NCBI GenBank assembly: GCA_965662265.1
Contig: CBFIGX010000008.1
Coordinates: forward strand, 33,715 to 97,714
DNA length: 64,000 nt
Origin: CBFIGX01 sp965662265
Lineage (GTDB): Bacteria > Bacteroidota > Bacteroidia > Flavobacteriales > UBA7430
Direction of reading: 5' to 3'
Shown piece after piece: positions 37,228-46,020 of the stretch; position 1 is the first letter of the stretch; each line of letters opens with the position of its first letter. The position numbers and the translations under genes are program-made. Under the pieces are notes generated by a model. The model was not told the origin of the DNA. It saw nothing but the letters and a program-made list of their open reading frames with translations, and did no database searches.

Positions 37228-38352
37228 ATGAACTCAATAAGCTACTGGGAAAAAACCACTCTTTATAAGCCATACGACTATTGTATAATAGGTGCTGGTA
37301 TTGTTGGACTTAGTACTGCTTTAGAACTACAAAATGAGAACCCAAAATCAAGAATACTCGTTCTAGACAAATACGGATACCCGCATGGTGCTAGCTATAA
37401 AAATGCAGGCTTTGCATGCTTCGGCTCTAGCTCCGAACTTCTTAGTGATCTAAATAATATGAATGAAGACGACGTATTCAAGCTGGTAGAGTTACGAGTC
37501 AAAGGCTTAAATAGACTACGAAAGCGCCTTGGCGATAAAAGGATCGATTACAATCAATATGGAAGTTATGAATTATTTAACTCCAAAGAATTGTTTATGG
37601 AAAATATTGATAAACTCAATTACCTAAACAAAAAACTGAGACCAATATTTAACACCGATACTTACGAAGCATATACAGCACCGCTATTTGGTTTTAGTAA
37701 AGATATATCACTTATCAAGAACATCCATGAAGGTCAAATAAATAGTGGACTTATGATGGAATCACTTTTAAATGAGTGCTACTCAAAAGGAATCAATGTA
37801 CTCAAAGGCTTGGAAGTTAAAGAGTTAAGTAAAAACTCAAATTTAAGTTGGAATATAGAAACACAAAATCCCAGCTTTACCAGTACTAAAGTATTCTTAT
37901 GCAATAATGCATTTGTCGGTAAACTAATACCTCACATAGATATCAAGCCAGCTAGAGCACAAGCATTAATCACCAAACCCATTGAAAATTTAAAAGTAAA
38001 GGGTTGCTTTCATATGAATAAAGGATTTTACTATTTTAGAAATATTAACAACCGGATTCTTATAGGGGGTGGTAGGAATTTAGACTTAAAACAAGAGGAG
38101 ACTTTTGAGCATGGAAACACTAGCATCATTATTGAAAAATTAACTCTTTTACTCGAGGAAATAATCATACCTGATAAATCTGTTGAAATTGATTATGCAT
38201 GGAGTGGTACAATGGGGATCAGTGACTCCAAATTCCCAATAGTAAAAAAAATTGACACCAATTTATATTGCGCAGTACGTATGGGTGGAATGGGAATTGC
38301 TCTTGGCTCTGAAGTAGCTCATCAACTTCTCAAATTACAAAAAACAGATTAG
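37228..38352 (+). CDS. FAD-dependent oxidoreductase (DAO family)
   Basis: I choose the ATG at 37228 (MNSISYWEKTTLY), since the earlier 37183 start adds a non-conserved, aromatic-rich stretch. About 374 residues. FAD-binding GAGIVGLSTALELQNENP at the N-terminus, the substrate-side NAGFACFGSSSELLSDL, and the C-terminal flavin motif RMGGMGIALGSEVA. It belongs to the glycine/sarcosine-oxidase-like D-amino-acid oxidase fold. The substrate is unknown. It stands between the divergent protease gene and the AI-2E permease. Confidence 0.8.
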   Translation: MNSISYWEKTTLYKPYDYCIIGAGIVGLSTALELQNENPKSRILVLDKYGYPHGASYKNAGFACFGSSSELLSDLNNMNEDDVFKLVELRVKGLNRLRKRLGDKRIDYNQYGSYELFNSKELFMENIDKLNYLNKKLRPIFNTDTYEAYTAPLFGFSKDISLIKNIHEGQINSGLMMESLLNECYSKGINVLKGLEVKELSKNSNLSWNIETQNPSFTSTKVFLCNNAFVGKLIPHIDIKPARAQALITKPIENLKVKGCFHMNKGFYYFRNINNRILIGGGRNLDLKQEETFEHGNTSIIIEKLTLLLEEIIIPDKSVEIDYAWSGTMGISDSKFPIVKKIDTNLYCAVRMGGMGIALGSEVAHQLLKLQKTD

Positions 38353-38528
38353 GAATATCAATTAACTTGAAATAAAATCAATAAGTTAAATTAATGTTAA
38401 TTAGATGTACAAATACTTGTAAACTAAGTTTTTAAAGTTTTTATATAAACCTATAGTTTAATTATTATGTGATTTAATTCAAAACAAATAAAGCCTGTAA
38501 ATAACAATTAGCATATACGAATAAAGCG

Positions 38529-38536
38529 TACATTTG
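38529..38536 (+). promoter_or_regulatory. Candidate -7 element for the AI-2E permease gene
   Basis: TACATTTG, perfect TAnnTTTG, 37 bases before the ATG at 38574. No -33 box. The rest of the 221-base gap shows nothing recognisable. Confidence 0.42.
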
Positions 38537-38573
38537 ATTAAATTTACAAGCTACATACTAGAAATATTATAGC

Positions 38574-39608
38574 ATGCAACAACGAGATTTAAGAAATATA
38601 CTCCTAGTTTCAATTTTGGGTTATTTGTTTTATGCATTAAAGGATGTGCTCACTCCATTTTTTATTGCACTGTTTATTGCCTACTTGATTAATCCACTAA
38701 TTTATTTCATACAAGTAAAAACAAAAATAAAACGCTCTATCTCAATAGGAATAGGCCTTAGTCTTTGCGTGACCTTGTTTAGTCTTACATTAATTCTTTG
38801 CATACCCACTATTGGTAATGAAATTAAAAAGACAAATACAATTCTTAACGACTATGCGCATGCCCTACCTCCTATACCATCGAATGTACAAGACGAAATA
38901 AATAAATTACTTGATTCAGAATTTACTAAAGAATTTATTAGCAGCGAAACGATCAATGACGTCATATCAAAGATCAATCCGATTGTCAATGCCATATTCT
39001 CTGAATCCCTAAATTTTATTGGGAGTATTTTCAATGTCTTCTTAATCTTACTATACCTAATATTTATTTTACAGGGCTATGAATCTCTGATGAAAAATTG
39101 GAAAAATTGGGTGCCAAAAAAATACCGACATCAGTCTATATCTATTACAAAAGACTTGAATGAAGGGATGAAGTCCTACTTCCGAGGACAGGCTACAATT
39201 GCCTTTATAGTGGGCTTACTCTTTTGTATAGGCTTCAAAATCATCAACTTGCCCTTGGCCATTATTTTGGGCGTTTTTATAGGTGTTTTAAATCTCGTTC
39301 CATACTTACAGATCATAGGATTTATTCCTGCTTTCCTGTTAGCAACATTACATAGTGCAGAGAGCGGTCAAGACATTTGGCAATGCTACTTGTTTACTGC
39401 TAGTATTTTCATAATTATACAAATCATTCAGGAGGTGATTTTAATACCAAAAATAATGAATAAAGTTACTGGATTACATCCGGCTATTATACTACTCTCA
39501 TTATCAATATGGGGGAGTTTGATGGGATTTGCAGGCCTAATTATAGCGCTGCCAATAAGCACCTTAATTTTATCGTATTATAAAAGACATATTAGTCAAA
39601 CTACTTAA
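38574..39608 (+). CDS. AI-2E family transporter
   Basis: 344 residues with about eight membrane helices. N-terminal pair (LLVSILGYLFYALKDVLTPFFIALFIAYLINPLI), a long polar loop around 80-150, and the conserved region GLLFCIGFKIINLPLAIILGVFIGVLNLVPYLQIIGFIPA. It is an inner-membrane permease of the PerM/AI-2E superfamily. Members export diverse small solutes or ions, so the substrate cannot be named. It ends with a four-base overlap onto the convergent hemG gene. Confidence 0.85.
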   Translation: MQQRDLRNILLVSILGYLFYALKDVLTPFFIALFIAYLINPLIYFIQVKTKIKRSISIGIGLSLCVTLFSLTLILCIPTIGNEIKKTNTILNDYAHALPPIPSNVQDEINKLLDSEFTKEFISSETINDVISKINPIVNAIFSESLNFIGSIFNVFLILLYLIFILQGYESLMKNWKNWVPKKYRHQSISITKDLNEGMKSYFRGQATIAFIVGLLFCIGFKIINLPLAIILGVFIGVLNLVPYLQIIGFIPAFLLATLHSAESGQDIWQCYLFTASIFIIIQIIQEVILIPKIMNKVTGLHPAIILLSLSIWGSLMGFAGLIIALPISTLILSYYKRHISQTT

Positions 39609-40936
39609 AATTTGTTTGCCATTTCTTTAGACTTCACTATCAAGTCAATTAAAGAAACACCATACATGTAATTTCCTAAAACTACTACATCATTAGGCGC
39701 AAGATGATTAATTGATTTTACCAAATCTTTGTGACCTACTTGGTACTGAGGAATTGCCTTTTCATAAAGGCGTAAATCCGAATTACAAGCGATAAAATCT
39801 AACCCAAAAACTTGTTTTAAATAAGACTCTGCAACAGAATTCAAATCCATAGACTTTAAATCTGCTAAATTATGTCTTGCCCCACCCATCATTAATGTAT
39901 TAGACTCTAATCCATTTTTAGAATGTTCTGGAAATGTCATAGAATTGGCCACCATACCAAGGACAGGTGTTCGTTCTTTTGATGGTACTAAAAAACCAAA
40001 ACCATCGAAATTAAAATCATGCTTGTTAATTGTGAAATTATAGAGTGCCAGTGGCGCATACTCAATCTTACTGAGTGCATCTGACATTAATTTTGGAACA
40101 AAAGACGCCAAGCTATACGCTGGGATTGTAGACACTAACTTCTCATATATAATAGTAGATCCGTCCGATAAATAAATGGTCTTAGAATTAAAGTGAATTT
40201 TTGATATTAGTGAATTAGTACGAATGTTAGATTCTAATTTTTTCGCCAATTCATCAACCAAAACTCCCATTCCTTTCTTGAAACTAAACAATGCCTTAGT
40301 TGTGTATTTTTTTTCGTAACGCTTTGTATCGATAGATTTTTTAGAAGAAAATATGAGACCCTTAAATACAGAGCTATATCTCTGCTCTAGCTCTTTAAAA
40401 ATAGTAAGTGTTGATAACACACTTGTTTTTTCAATATCACCAGCCCATACCCCACTTACGAGGCTATCGATAATCAAAGATCTGAATTCATAACCAAAGT
40501 GTCTATCAGAAAACTGAGCAATAGACTCGTCACCATTAAATCGATTTGCTTTTAAATCAGTAATAACTGCCTTAATAAATAGTTTTGCAAAGGGTGATTT
40601 TATAAAAGAATATATGGAATTAGGCAATGCTTGCAAGCCTTCGTTATAGTACAAATAACGCTTTTTGGCTTTATCATCTGCGAAAACTAATTGGTCCCAA
40701 AGCCCTAAACTTTCTACTAACTCTAGTACGTGTTGCCCTCTACCTTTAGGTCGAACACCTCTGGGCCCCCATTCCATGATGGTACCGTCTAGACTTCCAC
40801 TAGACACCTTTCCTCCTATTTGCGGAGACTTCTCTAAAATTACTACCTGCTTATTAGGATGAAATTTTTTAAAATAATAAGCATAAGATAAGCCTGAGAT
40901 GCCAGCTCCTAATACAACAACAGTCTTTTTATCCAT
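39605..40936 (-). CDS. hemG: Protoporphyrinogen oxidase
   Basis: 443 residues. N-terminal FAD motif GAGISGLSYAYYFKKFHP and the HemY-type signature EKSPQIGGKVSSG ... EWGPRGVRP. The C-terminal region has VVLGNYMYGVSLIDLIVKSKEMA. The family uses oxygen to oxidise protoporphyrinogen IX to protoporphyrin IX in haem synthesis. Its start overlaps the stop of the upstream DUF493 gene by one base. Confidence 0.87.
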   Translation of the reverse strand: MDKKTVVVLGAGISGLSYAYYFKKFHPNKQVVILEKSPQIGGKVSSGSLDGTIMEWGPRGVRPKGRGQHVLELVESLGLWDQLVFADDKAKKRYLYYNEGLQALPNSIYSFIKSPFAKLFIKAVITDLKANRFNGDESIAQFSDRHFGYEFRSLIIDSLVSGVWAGDIEKTSVLSTLTIFKELEQRYSSVFKGLIFSSKKSIDTKRYEKKYTTKALFSFKKGMGVLVDELAKKLESNIRTNSLISKIHFNSKTIYLSDGSTIIYEKLVSTIPAYSLASFVPKLMSDALSKIEYAPLALYNFTINKHDFNFDGFGFLVPSKERTPVLGMVANSMTFPEHSKNGLESNTLMMGGARHNLADLKSMDLNSVAESYLKQVFGLDFIACNSDLRLYEKAIPQYQVGHKDLVKSINHLAPNDVVVLGNYMYGVSLIDLIVKSKEMANKF

Positions 40937-41205
40937 TACAAACTAATCACACCACCAATAAGTGCCGCTCTTTTATAAATTCTTATAACCTCTTCTGGGT
41001 CCAACATAACCTCTTTGATGGTAATCGATATATATGCCCCTTTTGATGATTCTTTTCTCAATATTTCTGCGGTTTGACTATTAAACATAGATTCAATTTG
41101 TGCGATTTTTGTTAGGTCGCTTTTCAAAATAAACTTAAACATATACAACAGAGGGTAATTTAAATCATGTAGTTTTTCTTTTAATTTTTCAAATTCTTTT
41201 TCCAC
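40936..41205 (-). CDS. DUF493 (YbeD-like) family protein
   Basis: The core EFEKLKEKLHDLNYPLLYMFKFILKSD ... KESSKGAYISITIKEVMLDPEEVIRIYKRAALIGGVISL matches DUF493, a small ferredoxin-like ACT-type fold of unknown function. Homologues begin just before 'EFEKL'. I therefore take the GTG at 41205, giving 90 residues. The ATG at 41259 would add 18 unlike residues and reach into the promoter zone of the divergent gene. The start remains uncertain. One-base overlap with hemG indicates coupled translation. Confidence 0.7.
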   Translation of the reverse strand: MEKEFEKLKEKLHDLNYPLLYMFKFILKSDLTKIAQIESMFNSQTAEILRKESSKGAYISITIKEVMLDPEEVIRIYKRAALIGGVISL

Positions 41206-41267
41206 AGTAATATTTTTTACAAAAATACAAAGCTTATTAAAACAATGCACAATGGACATAGTTTTTC

Positions 41268-41275
41268 TATTTTTG
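41268..41275 (+). promoter_or_regulatory. Candidate -7 element for the AAA ATPase-recQ-fmt operon
   Basis: TATTTTTG, perfect TAnnTTTG, seven bases before the ATG at 41283. The message would be nearly leaderless. No -33 match. Confidence 0.4.
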
Positions 41276-41282
41276 TTTAAGT

Positions 41283-41810
41283 ATGAATAGAAAGGTAGTA
41301 ATTACAGGGGCACCTGGTACAGGAAAAACAAGCATAATCAATTATCTTGCTTCACTTCACCCTTGCAAGGAAGAAATTTCAAGAGCTATAATTGCTAAAC
41401 AACTAAACATAGGAGGTAACATAACTCCATGGGGAGATTTGATAGCATTCACAGATATAGTCATAGAAAAACGACTTCAACAATATCATTCACAAAACCA
41501 TGAGTTATGTTTTTTTGATAGAGGAATCCTAGACTCTATTGCGTATCTTAACTACGGCAATGCTACAATAAAAACTAAGTGGTTAAGATTGGCAAATCAA
41601 ACCAGATATCATCATGATGTATTCATCACCCCACCATGGGAAGAAATACACTGTACAGACCCACAGAGAACAGAGAATTTTGGTGAAGCATTGAGAATTC
41701 ATGATTGTATTGTAAATATTTATGAAGCTTACAACTATAATCTTATTGAAATTCCCAAATTAAATATCGATGAACGCGCAAATTTTATCTTAAGTAAAAT
41801 TGAAAAATAA
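41283..41810 (+). CDS. AAA_28-type ATPase / kinase-like protein
   Basis: 175 residues. P-loop GAPGTGKTSI at the N-terminus, a lid-like basic segment, and a Walker B-like FFDRGILDSIAYL. Small P-loop proteins of this type (AAA_28) resemble nucleotide or small-molecule kinases, but no substrate is known. Transcribed first in an operon with recQ (11-base overlap) and fmt. Confidence 0.75.
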   Translation: MNRKVVITGAPGTGKTSIINYLASLHPCKEEISRAIIAKQLNIGGNITPWGDLIAFTDIVIEKRLQQYHSQNHELCFFDRGILDSIAYLNYGNATIKTKWLRLANQTRYHHDVFITPPWEEIHCTDPQRTENFGEALRIHDCIVNIYEAYNYNLIEIPKLNIDERANFILSKIEK

Positions 41811-43704
41811 GTCTATAATAGAAATACTTGAGGCTTATTGGGGTTACAAAACGTTTCGTCCAAAACAAGAAGCTATTATCCAACAGATTCTGAATGGCAA
41901 AGACTGCCTTGCCCTATTACCAACAGGTGGAGGAAAGTCAGTTTGTTATCAACTACCTGCTCTAAAGCTAAATGGAGTATGCATAGTTATATCGCCTCTT
42001 ATTGCATTAATGAAAGATCAGGTACAACAATTAAAGTCTAAAAATATTAAGGCCGTAGCTCTTACTTCCGGAATGAACAACAGAGAACTAGATATTGCCC
42101 TAGATAATTGCATTTTCGGAAAAACAAAACTTCTATATCTATCTCCTGAGCGCCTTAATTCTGAGCTGGTAAGAGAACGAATTTCGAGAATGAATGTGAG
42201 TTTCATAGCTGTAGATGAAGCACATTGTATATCTCAATGGGGTTATGACTTTAGGCCGTCCTACTTGAAAATTGCTGAATTAAGAAAACTTATCCCAAAC
42301 AAAAGTATTATAGCTCTAACAGCCACAGCTACAAATAAAGTGTGTCTTGATATTTCAGAAAAATTAAGCTTTAAAAAGGGAATTATCATAAAAAGCAGTT
42401 TTGTAAGGAGCAATTTAGCATATATGACGTTAGAGGAGCAAAATAAACTCTCTAGAATCCAAACTATGCTAAACAAAATACCAGGACCTTGTATCATTTA
42501 TTCGAATAGCAGAAATAAAACTATTGAGCTCTCAAGGCAATTAAATGAATTAAAGTTTAATACACTTTACTATCATGGAGGGTTGAGCTCAGAAAGAAGG
42601 ACCCAGAACCAAGACCAATGGATGAGTGGCAAAACAAGAGTAATGATTGCCACAAATGCTTTTGGAATGGGGATAGATAAGTCTAATGTAAGATTGGTTG
42701 TTCATCTTAACCCACCCGCATCATTGGAAGCCTATTTTCAAGAAGCTGGAAGAGCTGGGCGTGATGGCAAAAAATCATTTGCAGTATGCCTATATCAAAA
42801 AAGTGAATTAGAACAAGCACTTACTAGGTTTAATGAATTTTATCCAAGTGTTAAAGATGTAAAACATATATATCAATGCTTAGCCAATTTCTACCAAATA
42901 GCGGTTGGTGACGGCTTAGATACTAAACACAACTTTAATTTTGATCTCTTTTGTGCAAAATATAAACTCATTCCACCAAAAACTAAAAAAGCACTTCAAA
43001 TTTTAGAAAAGGAGGCTCTTATTAAGCTTGATGATTTTGCGAACACAGTGTCTAAAATAAAAGTTATTGCTAATCCTGAAACTATAATAAACTACCAATC
43101 TCCTCAAAGTAAAAAACTTGAACTTATTCAAGTCATGGTAAGGCTTTATTCGGGTTTATTTGACGAAGATGTAGAGATAAAAGAAGCCAGTTTAGCGGCA
43201 AAAATCTCTGAGTCATCAGAGAATGTTCACAAGCTACTCGGTCAATTAGATCACGAAAAGATTATTAGCTACCAACCCAGAACTTCTAACACCCAAATTA
43301 GCTTCACCAAATCTAGATACGAGACAGCCTACCTTCCTTTACCTAAATTGCATTTTGACAGCAGAAAAAAACTACTGCAAAAAAAACTAAATCAAGTAAC
43401 TGAATTCGTAGTAAACTCAGATTATTGTAGACAAAAAATATTACTCCAATATTTTAATGAATATAATAACAATGATTGTGAGATTTGCGATGTATGTTTG
43501 AAAAAGGCATCGAATGCCTCAAGCTTCAAACTCAAAATAAAAAATGATTTACTTAATCAAATAAAAAAGAATCCAGTTCGCATTTCTAGTTTTGTAAATT
43601 CGCATAGTAAATTAGCACATCGGGTAATAATTGAATGTATTGATGAATTACTAGATGAAAATATTATTATAAAGTCAGAGGATAACTTAATTTTAAATGA
43701 GTAG
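41800..43704 (+). CDS. recQ: RecQ-family ATP-dependent DNA helicase
   Basis: 634 residues. Helicase motifs: FRPKQ (Q motif), Walker A LLPTGGGKSVCYQLPAL, DEAHCISQWGYDFRP near 139, and QEAGRAGRDG. The zinc-finger-like RQC segment (DYCRQKILLQYFNEYNNNDCEICDVC) lies far downstream, near residue 540. In E. coli RecQ it is near 380, so about 160 residues intervene here. No HRDC domain is recognisable. It unwinds DNA 3' to 5' in recombination. It overlaps both neighbours. Confidence 0.92.
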   Translation: MKNKSIIEILEAYWGYKTFRPKQEAIIQQILNGKDCLALLPTGGGKSVCYQLPALKLNGVCIVISPLIALMKDQVQQLKSKNIKAVALTSGMNNRELDIALDNCIFGKTKLLYLSPERLNSELVRERISRMNVSFIAVDEAHCISQWGYDFRPSYLKIAELRKLIPNKSIIALTATATNKVCLDISEKLSFKKGIIIKSSFVRSNLAYMTLEEQNKLSRIQTMLNKIPGPCIIYSNSRNKTIELSRQLNELKFNTLYYHGGLSSERRTQNQDQWMSGKTRVMIATNAFGMGIDKSNVRLVVHLNPPASLEAYFQEAGRAGRDGKKSFAVCLYQKSELEQALTRFNEFYPSVKDVKHIYQCLANFYQIAVGDGLDTKHNFNFDLFCAKYKLIPPKTKKALQILEKEALIKLDDFANTVSKIKVIANPETIINYQSPQSKKLELIQVMVRLYSGLFDEDVEIKEASLAAKISESSENVHKLLGQLDHEKIISYQPRTSNTQISFTKSRYETAYLPLPKLHFDSRKKLLQKKLNQVTEFVVNSDYCRQKILLQYFNEYNNNDCEICDVCLKKASNASSFKLKIKNDLLNQIKKNPVRISSFVNSHSKLAHRVIIECIDELLDENIIIKSEDNLILNE

Positions 43705-44647
43705 AAAGAAACGGATCGTCTTTATGGGTACGCCCCATTTTGCGGTAGAAACCTTAAAAAGCATACACAAAAGTACCTACAGCGTTGTGGCTGTAGTATG
43801 CCCTCCAGATAGGCCTGCTGGGAGGGGTCAAAAACTTAAATCTTGTGATGTTAAAAATTTTGCTAGTAGCCAAAAAATAGAGGTTCTTCAGCCAGACAAA
43901 CTAAAGCATCCTGACTTTATTTCAGCCTTAAAAAAATATGATGCTGATTTGTTTGTAGTGGTTGCATTCAGAATGCTTCCAAAAGATGTTTGGAGTATAC
44001 CAAAGTATGGTACAATTAATATCCATGGATCAATCTTACCTAATTACAGAGGTGCTGCACCAATTAATTGGGCAATTATGAACGGAGAAACAAAGACAGG
44101 AGTTACGTCATTCTACATTAATGAGTCTATCGACACTGGAGACACGTTAATGAAAAAAGAATGTGATATAAACCTACACGACAATTTTGGTGTCATTCAC
44201 GATAAACTAATGTTGTTAGGAGCTGAACTAGCTCTAGAAACATGTGATGCTATATTTAACAAGACCGTTGTTGCCAAAAAGCAGATTAATGAAATAACCC
44301 TATCTACAGCTCCAAAGCTTTACAAAGAAGACTGTCGTATAGATTGGACAAAAAGTAGTTTCGAAATACACAATCACATCAGAGGACTTTCCCCTTATCC
44401 AGGTGCATGGACAAAAATAAGCCATAACAATACAGTTAGTAATGCTAAAATATTTAAGTCAGAGTTCTACAAATCCGAACATAATATTCCAATTGGTAAC
44501 ATCATTATTACCAAAAAAACAATGAAAATTTTTACCATCGATGGTTACCTTTCAATTTTGGAAATTCAGGTTTCTGGGAAAAAAAGAATGCCAGTATCTG
44601 CCTTCCTTAATGGTATTGACATAAAATCAAATATAACTGCTTCATAA
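43697..44647 (+). CDS. fmt: Methionyl-tRNA formyltransferase
   Basis: 316 residues. The formyl-transferase core contains FMGTPHFAVETL, NIHGSILPNYRGAAPINWAIMNGE and GVTSFYINESIDTGD, and the C-terminal tRNA-binding domain contains IRGLSPYPGAWT. It formylates initiator Met-tRNA using 10-formyl-tetrahydrofolate. It overlaps recQ by eight bases and is the last gene of the operon. Confidence 0.95.
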   Translation: MSRKKRIVFMGTPHFAVETLKSIHKSTYSVVAVVCPPDRPAGRGQKLKSCDVKNFASSQKIEVLQPDKLKHPDFISALKKYDADLFVVVAFRMLPKDVWSIPKYGTINIHGSILPNYRGAAPINWAIMNGETKTGVTSFYINESIDTGDTLMKKECDINLHDNFGVIHDKLMLLGAELALETCDAIFNKTVVAKKQINEITLSTAPKLYKEDCRIDWTKSSFEIHNHIRGLSPYPGAWTKISHNNTVSNAKIFKSEFYKSEHNIPIGNIIITKKTMKIFTIDGYLSILEIQVSGKKRMPVSAFLNGIDIKSNITAS

Positions 44648-44750
44648 GCAACGGTATTGGTATAACCATCAAATTTTAACTAAAAAATATTGAGTTTATT
44701 AACAATCAGTTGTTTTTATCAACAAAACAAGGCATTTAAACATTGTAATG

Positions 44751-44780
44751 TTGCGCAATCCCAACAATAATCTATACTTT
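44751..44780 (+). promoter_or_regulatory. Promoter of the HU gene (TTG-N19-TATACTTT)
   Basis: TTG at 44751 is separated by exactly 19 bases from TATACTTT, a near-consensus -7 with the final G replaced. It lies 43 bases before the HU ATG. Confidence 0.55.
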
Positions 44781-44823
44781 TAATGCATTCGAATTAATTA
44801 TTTAATCTTAAAAACTGTTTATT

Positions 44824-45096
44824 ATGAACAAGTCAGAATTAATTGATGCTATGGCAGGCGAAGCTGGAATCTCGAAAGCTGCTGCAAAAAAAGCGTTAGA
44901 AGCTTTTACAGGATCTGTTGCATCTACACTTTCAAAAGGTGGAAAAATTGCTTTAGTTGGATTTGGGTCTTTCTCTATATCTAAGAGAGCTGCCAGAGAA
45001 GGTCGTAATCCTCAAACTGGTAAAACAATACAAATTGCTGCTAAGAACGTTGTAAAGTTCAAAGCTGGTGCAGATTTAAGCGGAAAAGTAAACTAG
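44824..45096 (+). CDS. hup: HU-family DNA-binding protein
   Basis: 90 residues, the standard HU size. N-terminal helices (NKSELIDAMAGEAGISKAAAKKALEAF), then the DNA-bending beta arm with GFGSFSISKRAAREGRNPQTGKTIQIAAKNVVKFKAG. It coats and bends DNA without much sequence specificity. Single-gene unit with its own promoter and a perfect terminator. Confidence 0.95.
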   Translation: MNKSELIDAMAGEAGISKAAAKKALEAFTGSVASTLSKGGKIALVGFGSFSISKRAAREGRNPQTGKTIQIAAKNVVKFKAGADLSGKVN

Positions 45097-45117
45097 TATT
45101 TACTACGCAATAATACA

Positions 45118-45145
45118 GAAGCCTCACTATAGTGAGGCTTTTTTG
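45118..45145. terminator. Terminator between HU and the MBL hydrolase gene
   Basis: Perfect 18-base palindrome GCCTCACTATAGTGAGGC followed by a T-run on the plus strand. The flanking A-rich side is weaker, so the main effect should be on HU. Confidence 0.8.
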
Positions 45146-45148
45146 TTT

Positions 45149-45913
45149 TTACACCTTTAATTTTAATCCATCGTAAGCTAGGTAAACATTTGGTGGCAAT
45201 TCTTGCTGAACGCTTTCGTGGGTGCCCAATAAGTGGCTGATATGAGTTAAGTAGGCGCGCTTAGGCTTTACCTTGTCTATGAAGTCTAAAGCTTGTTCTA
45301 AATTAAAATGTGAAATGTGTTCTTTTTTTCGCAATGCATTTACTACCAAAACCTCTGAACCCTTTATTTTGTTGATTTCAGTTTCAGAAACGGTCTTAGC
45401 GTCGGTTATGTATGTGAAGTTATTTATCCTATAGGCTAACACAGGTAATTTATAATGCATTACTTCTATTGGTATAAATGTCTCATCACCAATATCAAAA
45501 GGGGTCTCCTTATCTATTTGATGTAAAACTATTTCTGGTACTCCTGGGTATTTAAAATCACTAAATACGTATGGATACTCTCTTAATAAGGCTTGTTGGA
45601 CATTCATGTCACAGTAAACATGCATGTCTTTTTTGTGCTTAAAGTTAAAAGCCCTTATATCATCCATTCCAGCAACATGGTCTTTATGCTCATGAGTAAA
45701 TAATAAAGCTCTTACATCTTGGACGCCCTCTCGTAACATCTGTTGTCTAAAATCTGGACCAGTATCAATAACATAATTTAACCCCTTACTATTAATCATA
45801 ATAGAAGATCTTAAGCGCTTGTCTCTCAGGTCTTTTGAATCACAAACATTGCAATTACAAGCAATCACCGGGACACCTTGTGAAGTTCCAGTTCCTAAAA
45901 AAGTAATTTCCAT
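45149..45913 (-). CDS. MBL-fold metallohydrolase (PhnP/YycJ-like)
   Basis: 254 residues. It opens with FLGTGTSQGVPVIACNCNVC and carries the metal site TFEHKDH-type motif as FTHEHKDHVAGMDD, plus later YITDAKTVSE and LTHISHLLGTHESV. This is a metallo-beta-lactamase-fold phosphodiesterase or hydrolase. The Cys-rich start is typical of the PhnP-like group. Specific substrate unknown. Divergent from the conserved gene at 46021. Confidence 0.85.
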   Translation of the reverse strand: MEITFLGTGTSQGVPVIACNCNVCDSKDLRDKRLRSSIMINSKGLNYVIDTGPDFRQQMLREGVQDVRALLFTHEHKDHVAGMDDIRAFNFKHKKDMHVYCDMNVQQALLREYPYVFSDFKYPGVPEIVLHQIDKETPFDIGDETFIPIEVMHYKLPVLAYRINNFTYITDAKTVSETEINKIKGSEVLVVNALRKKEHISHFNLEQALDFIDKVKPKRAYLTHISHLLGTHESVQQELPPNVYLAYDGLKLKV

Positions 45914-45966
45914 TTTATAAATTTATCGAATATAATGAATTCACTTAAACAAATACAGTCATATAC

Positions 45967-45997
45967 TTGGCTATTTAGAATAGTGACTATACATTTG
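45967..45997 (+). promoter_or_regulatory. Promoter of the conserved gene at 46021 (TTG-N20-TACATTTG)
   Basis: TTG at 45967, a 20-base spacer, then TACATTTG at 45990, a perfect -7. It ends 23 bases before the ATG. Confidence 0.62.
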
Positions 45998-46020
45998 TGA
46001 AGTATTAAGACAAATCAGTT

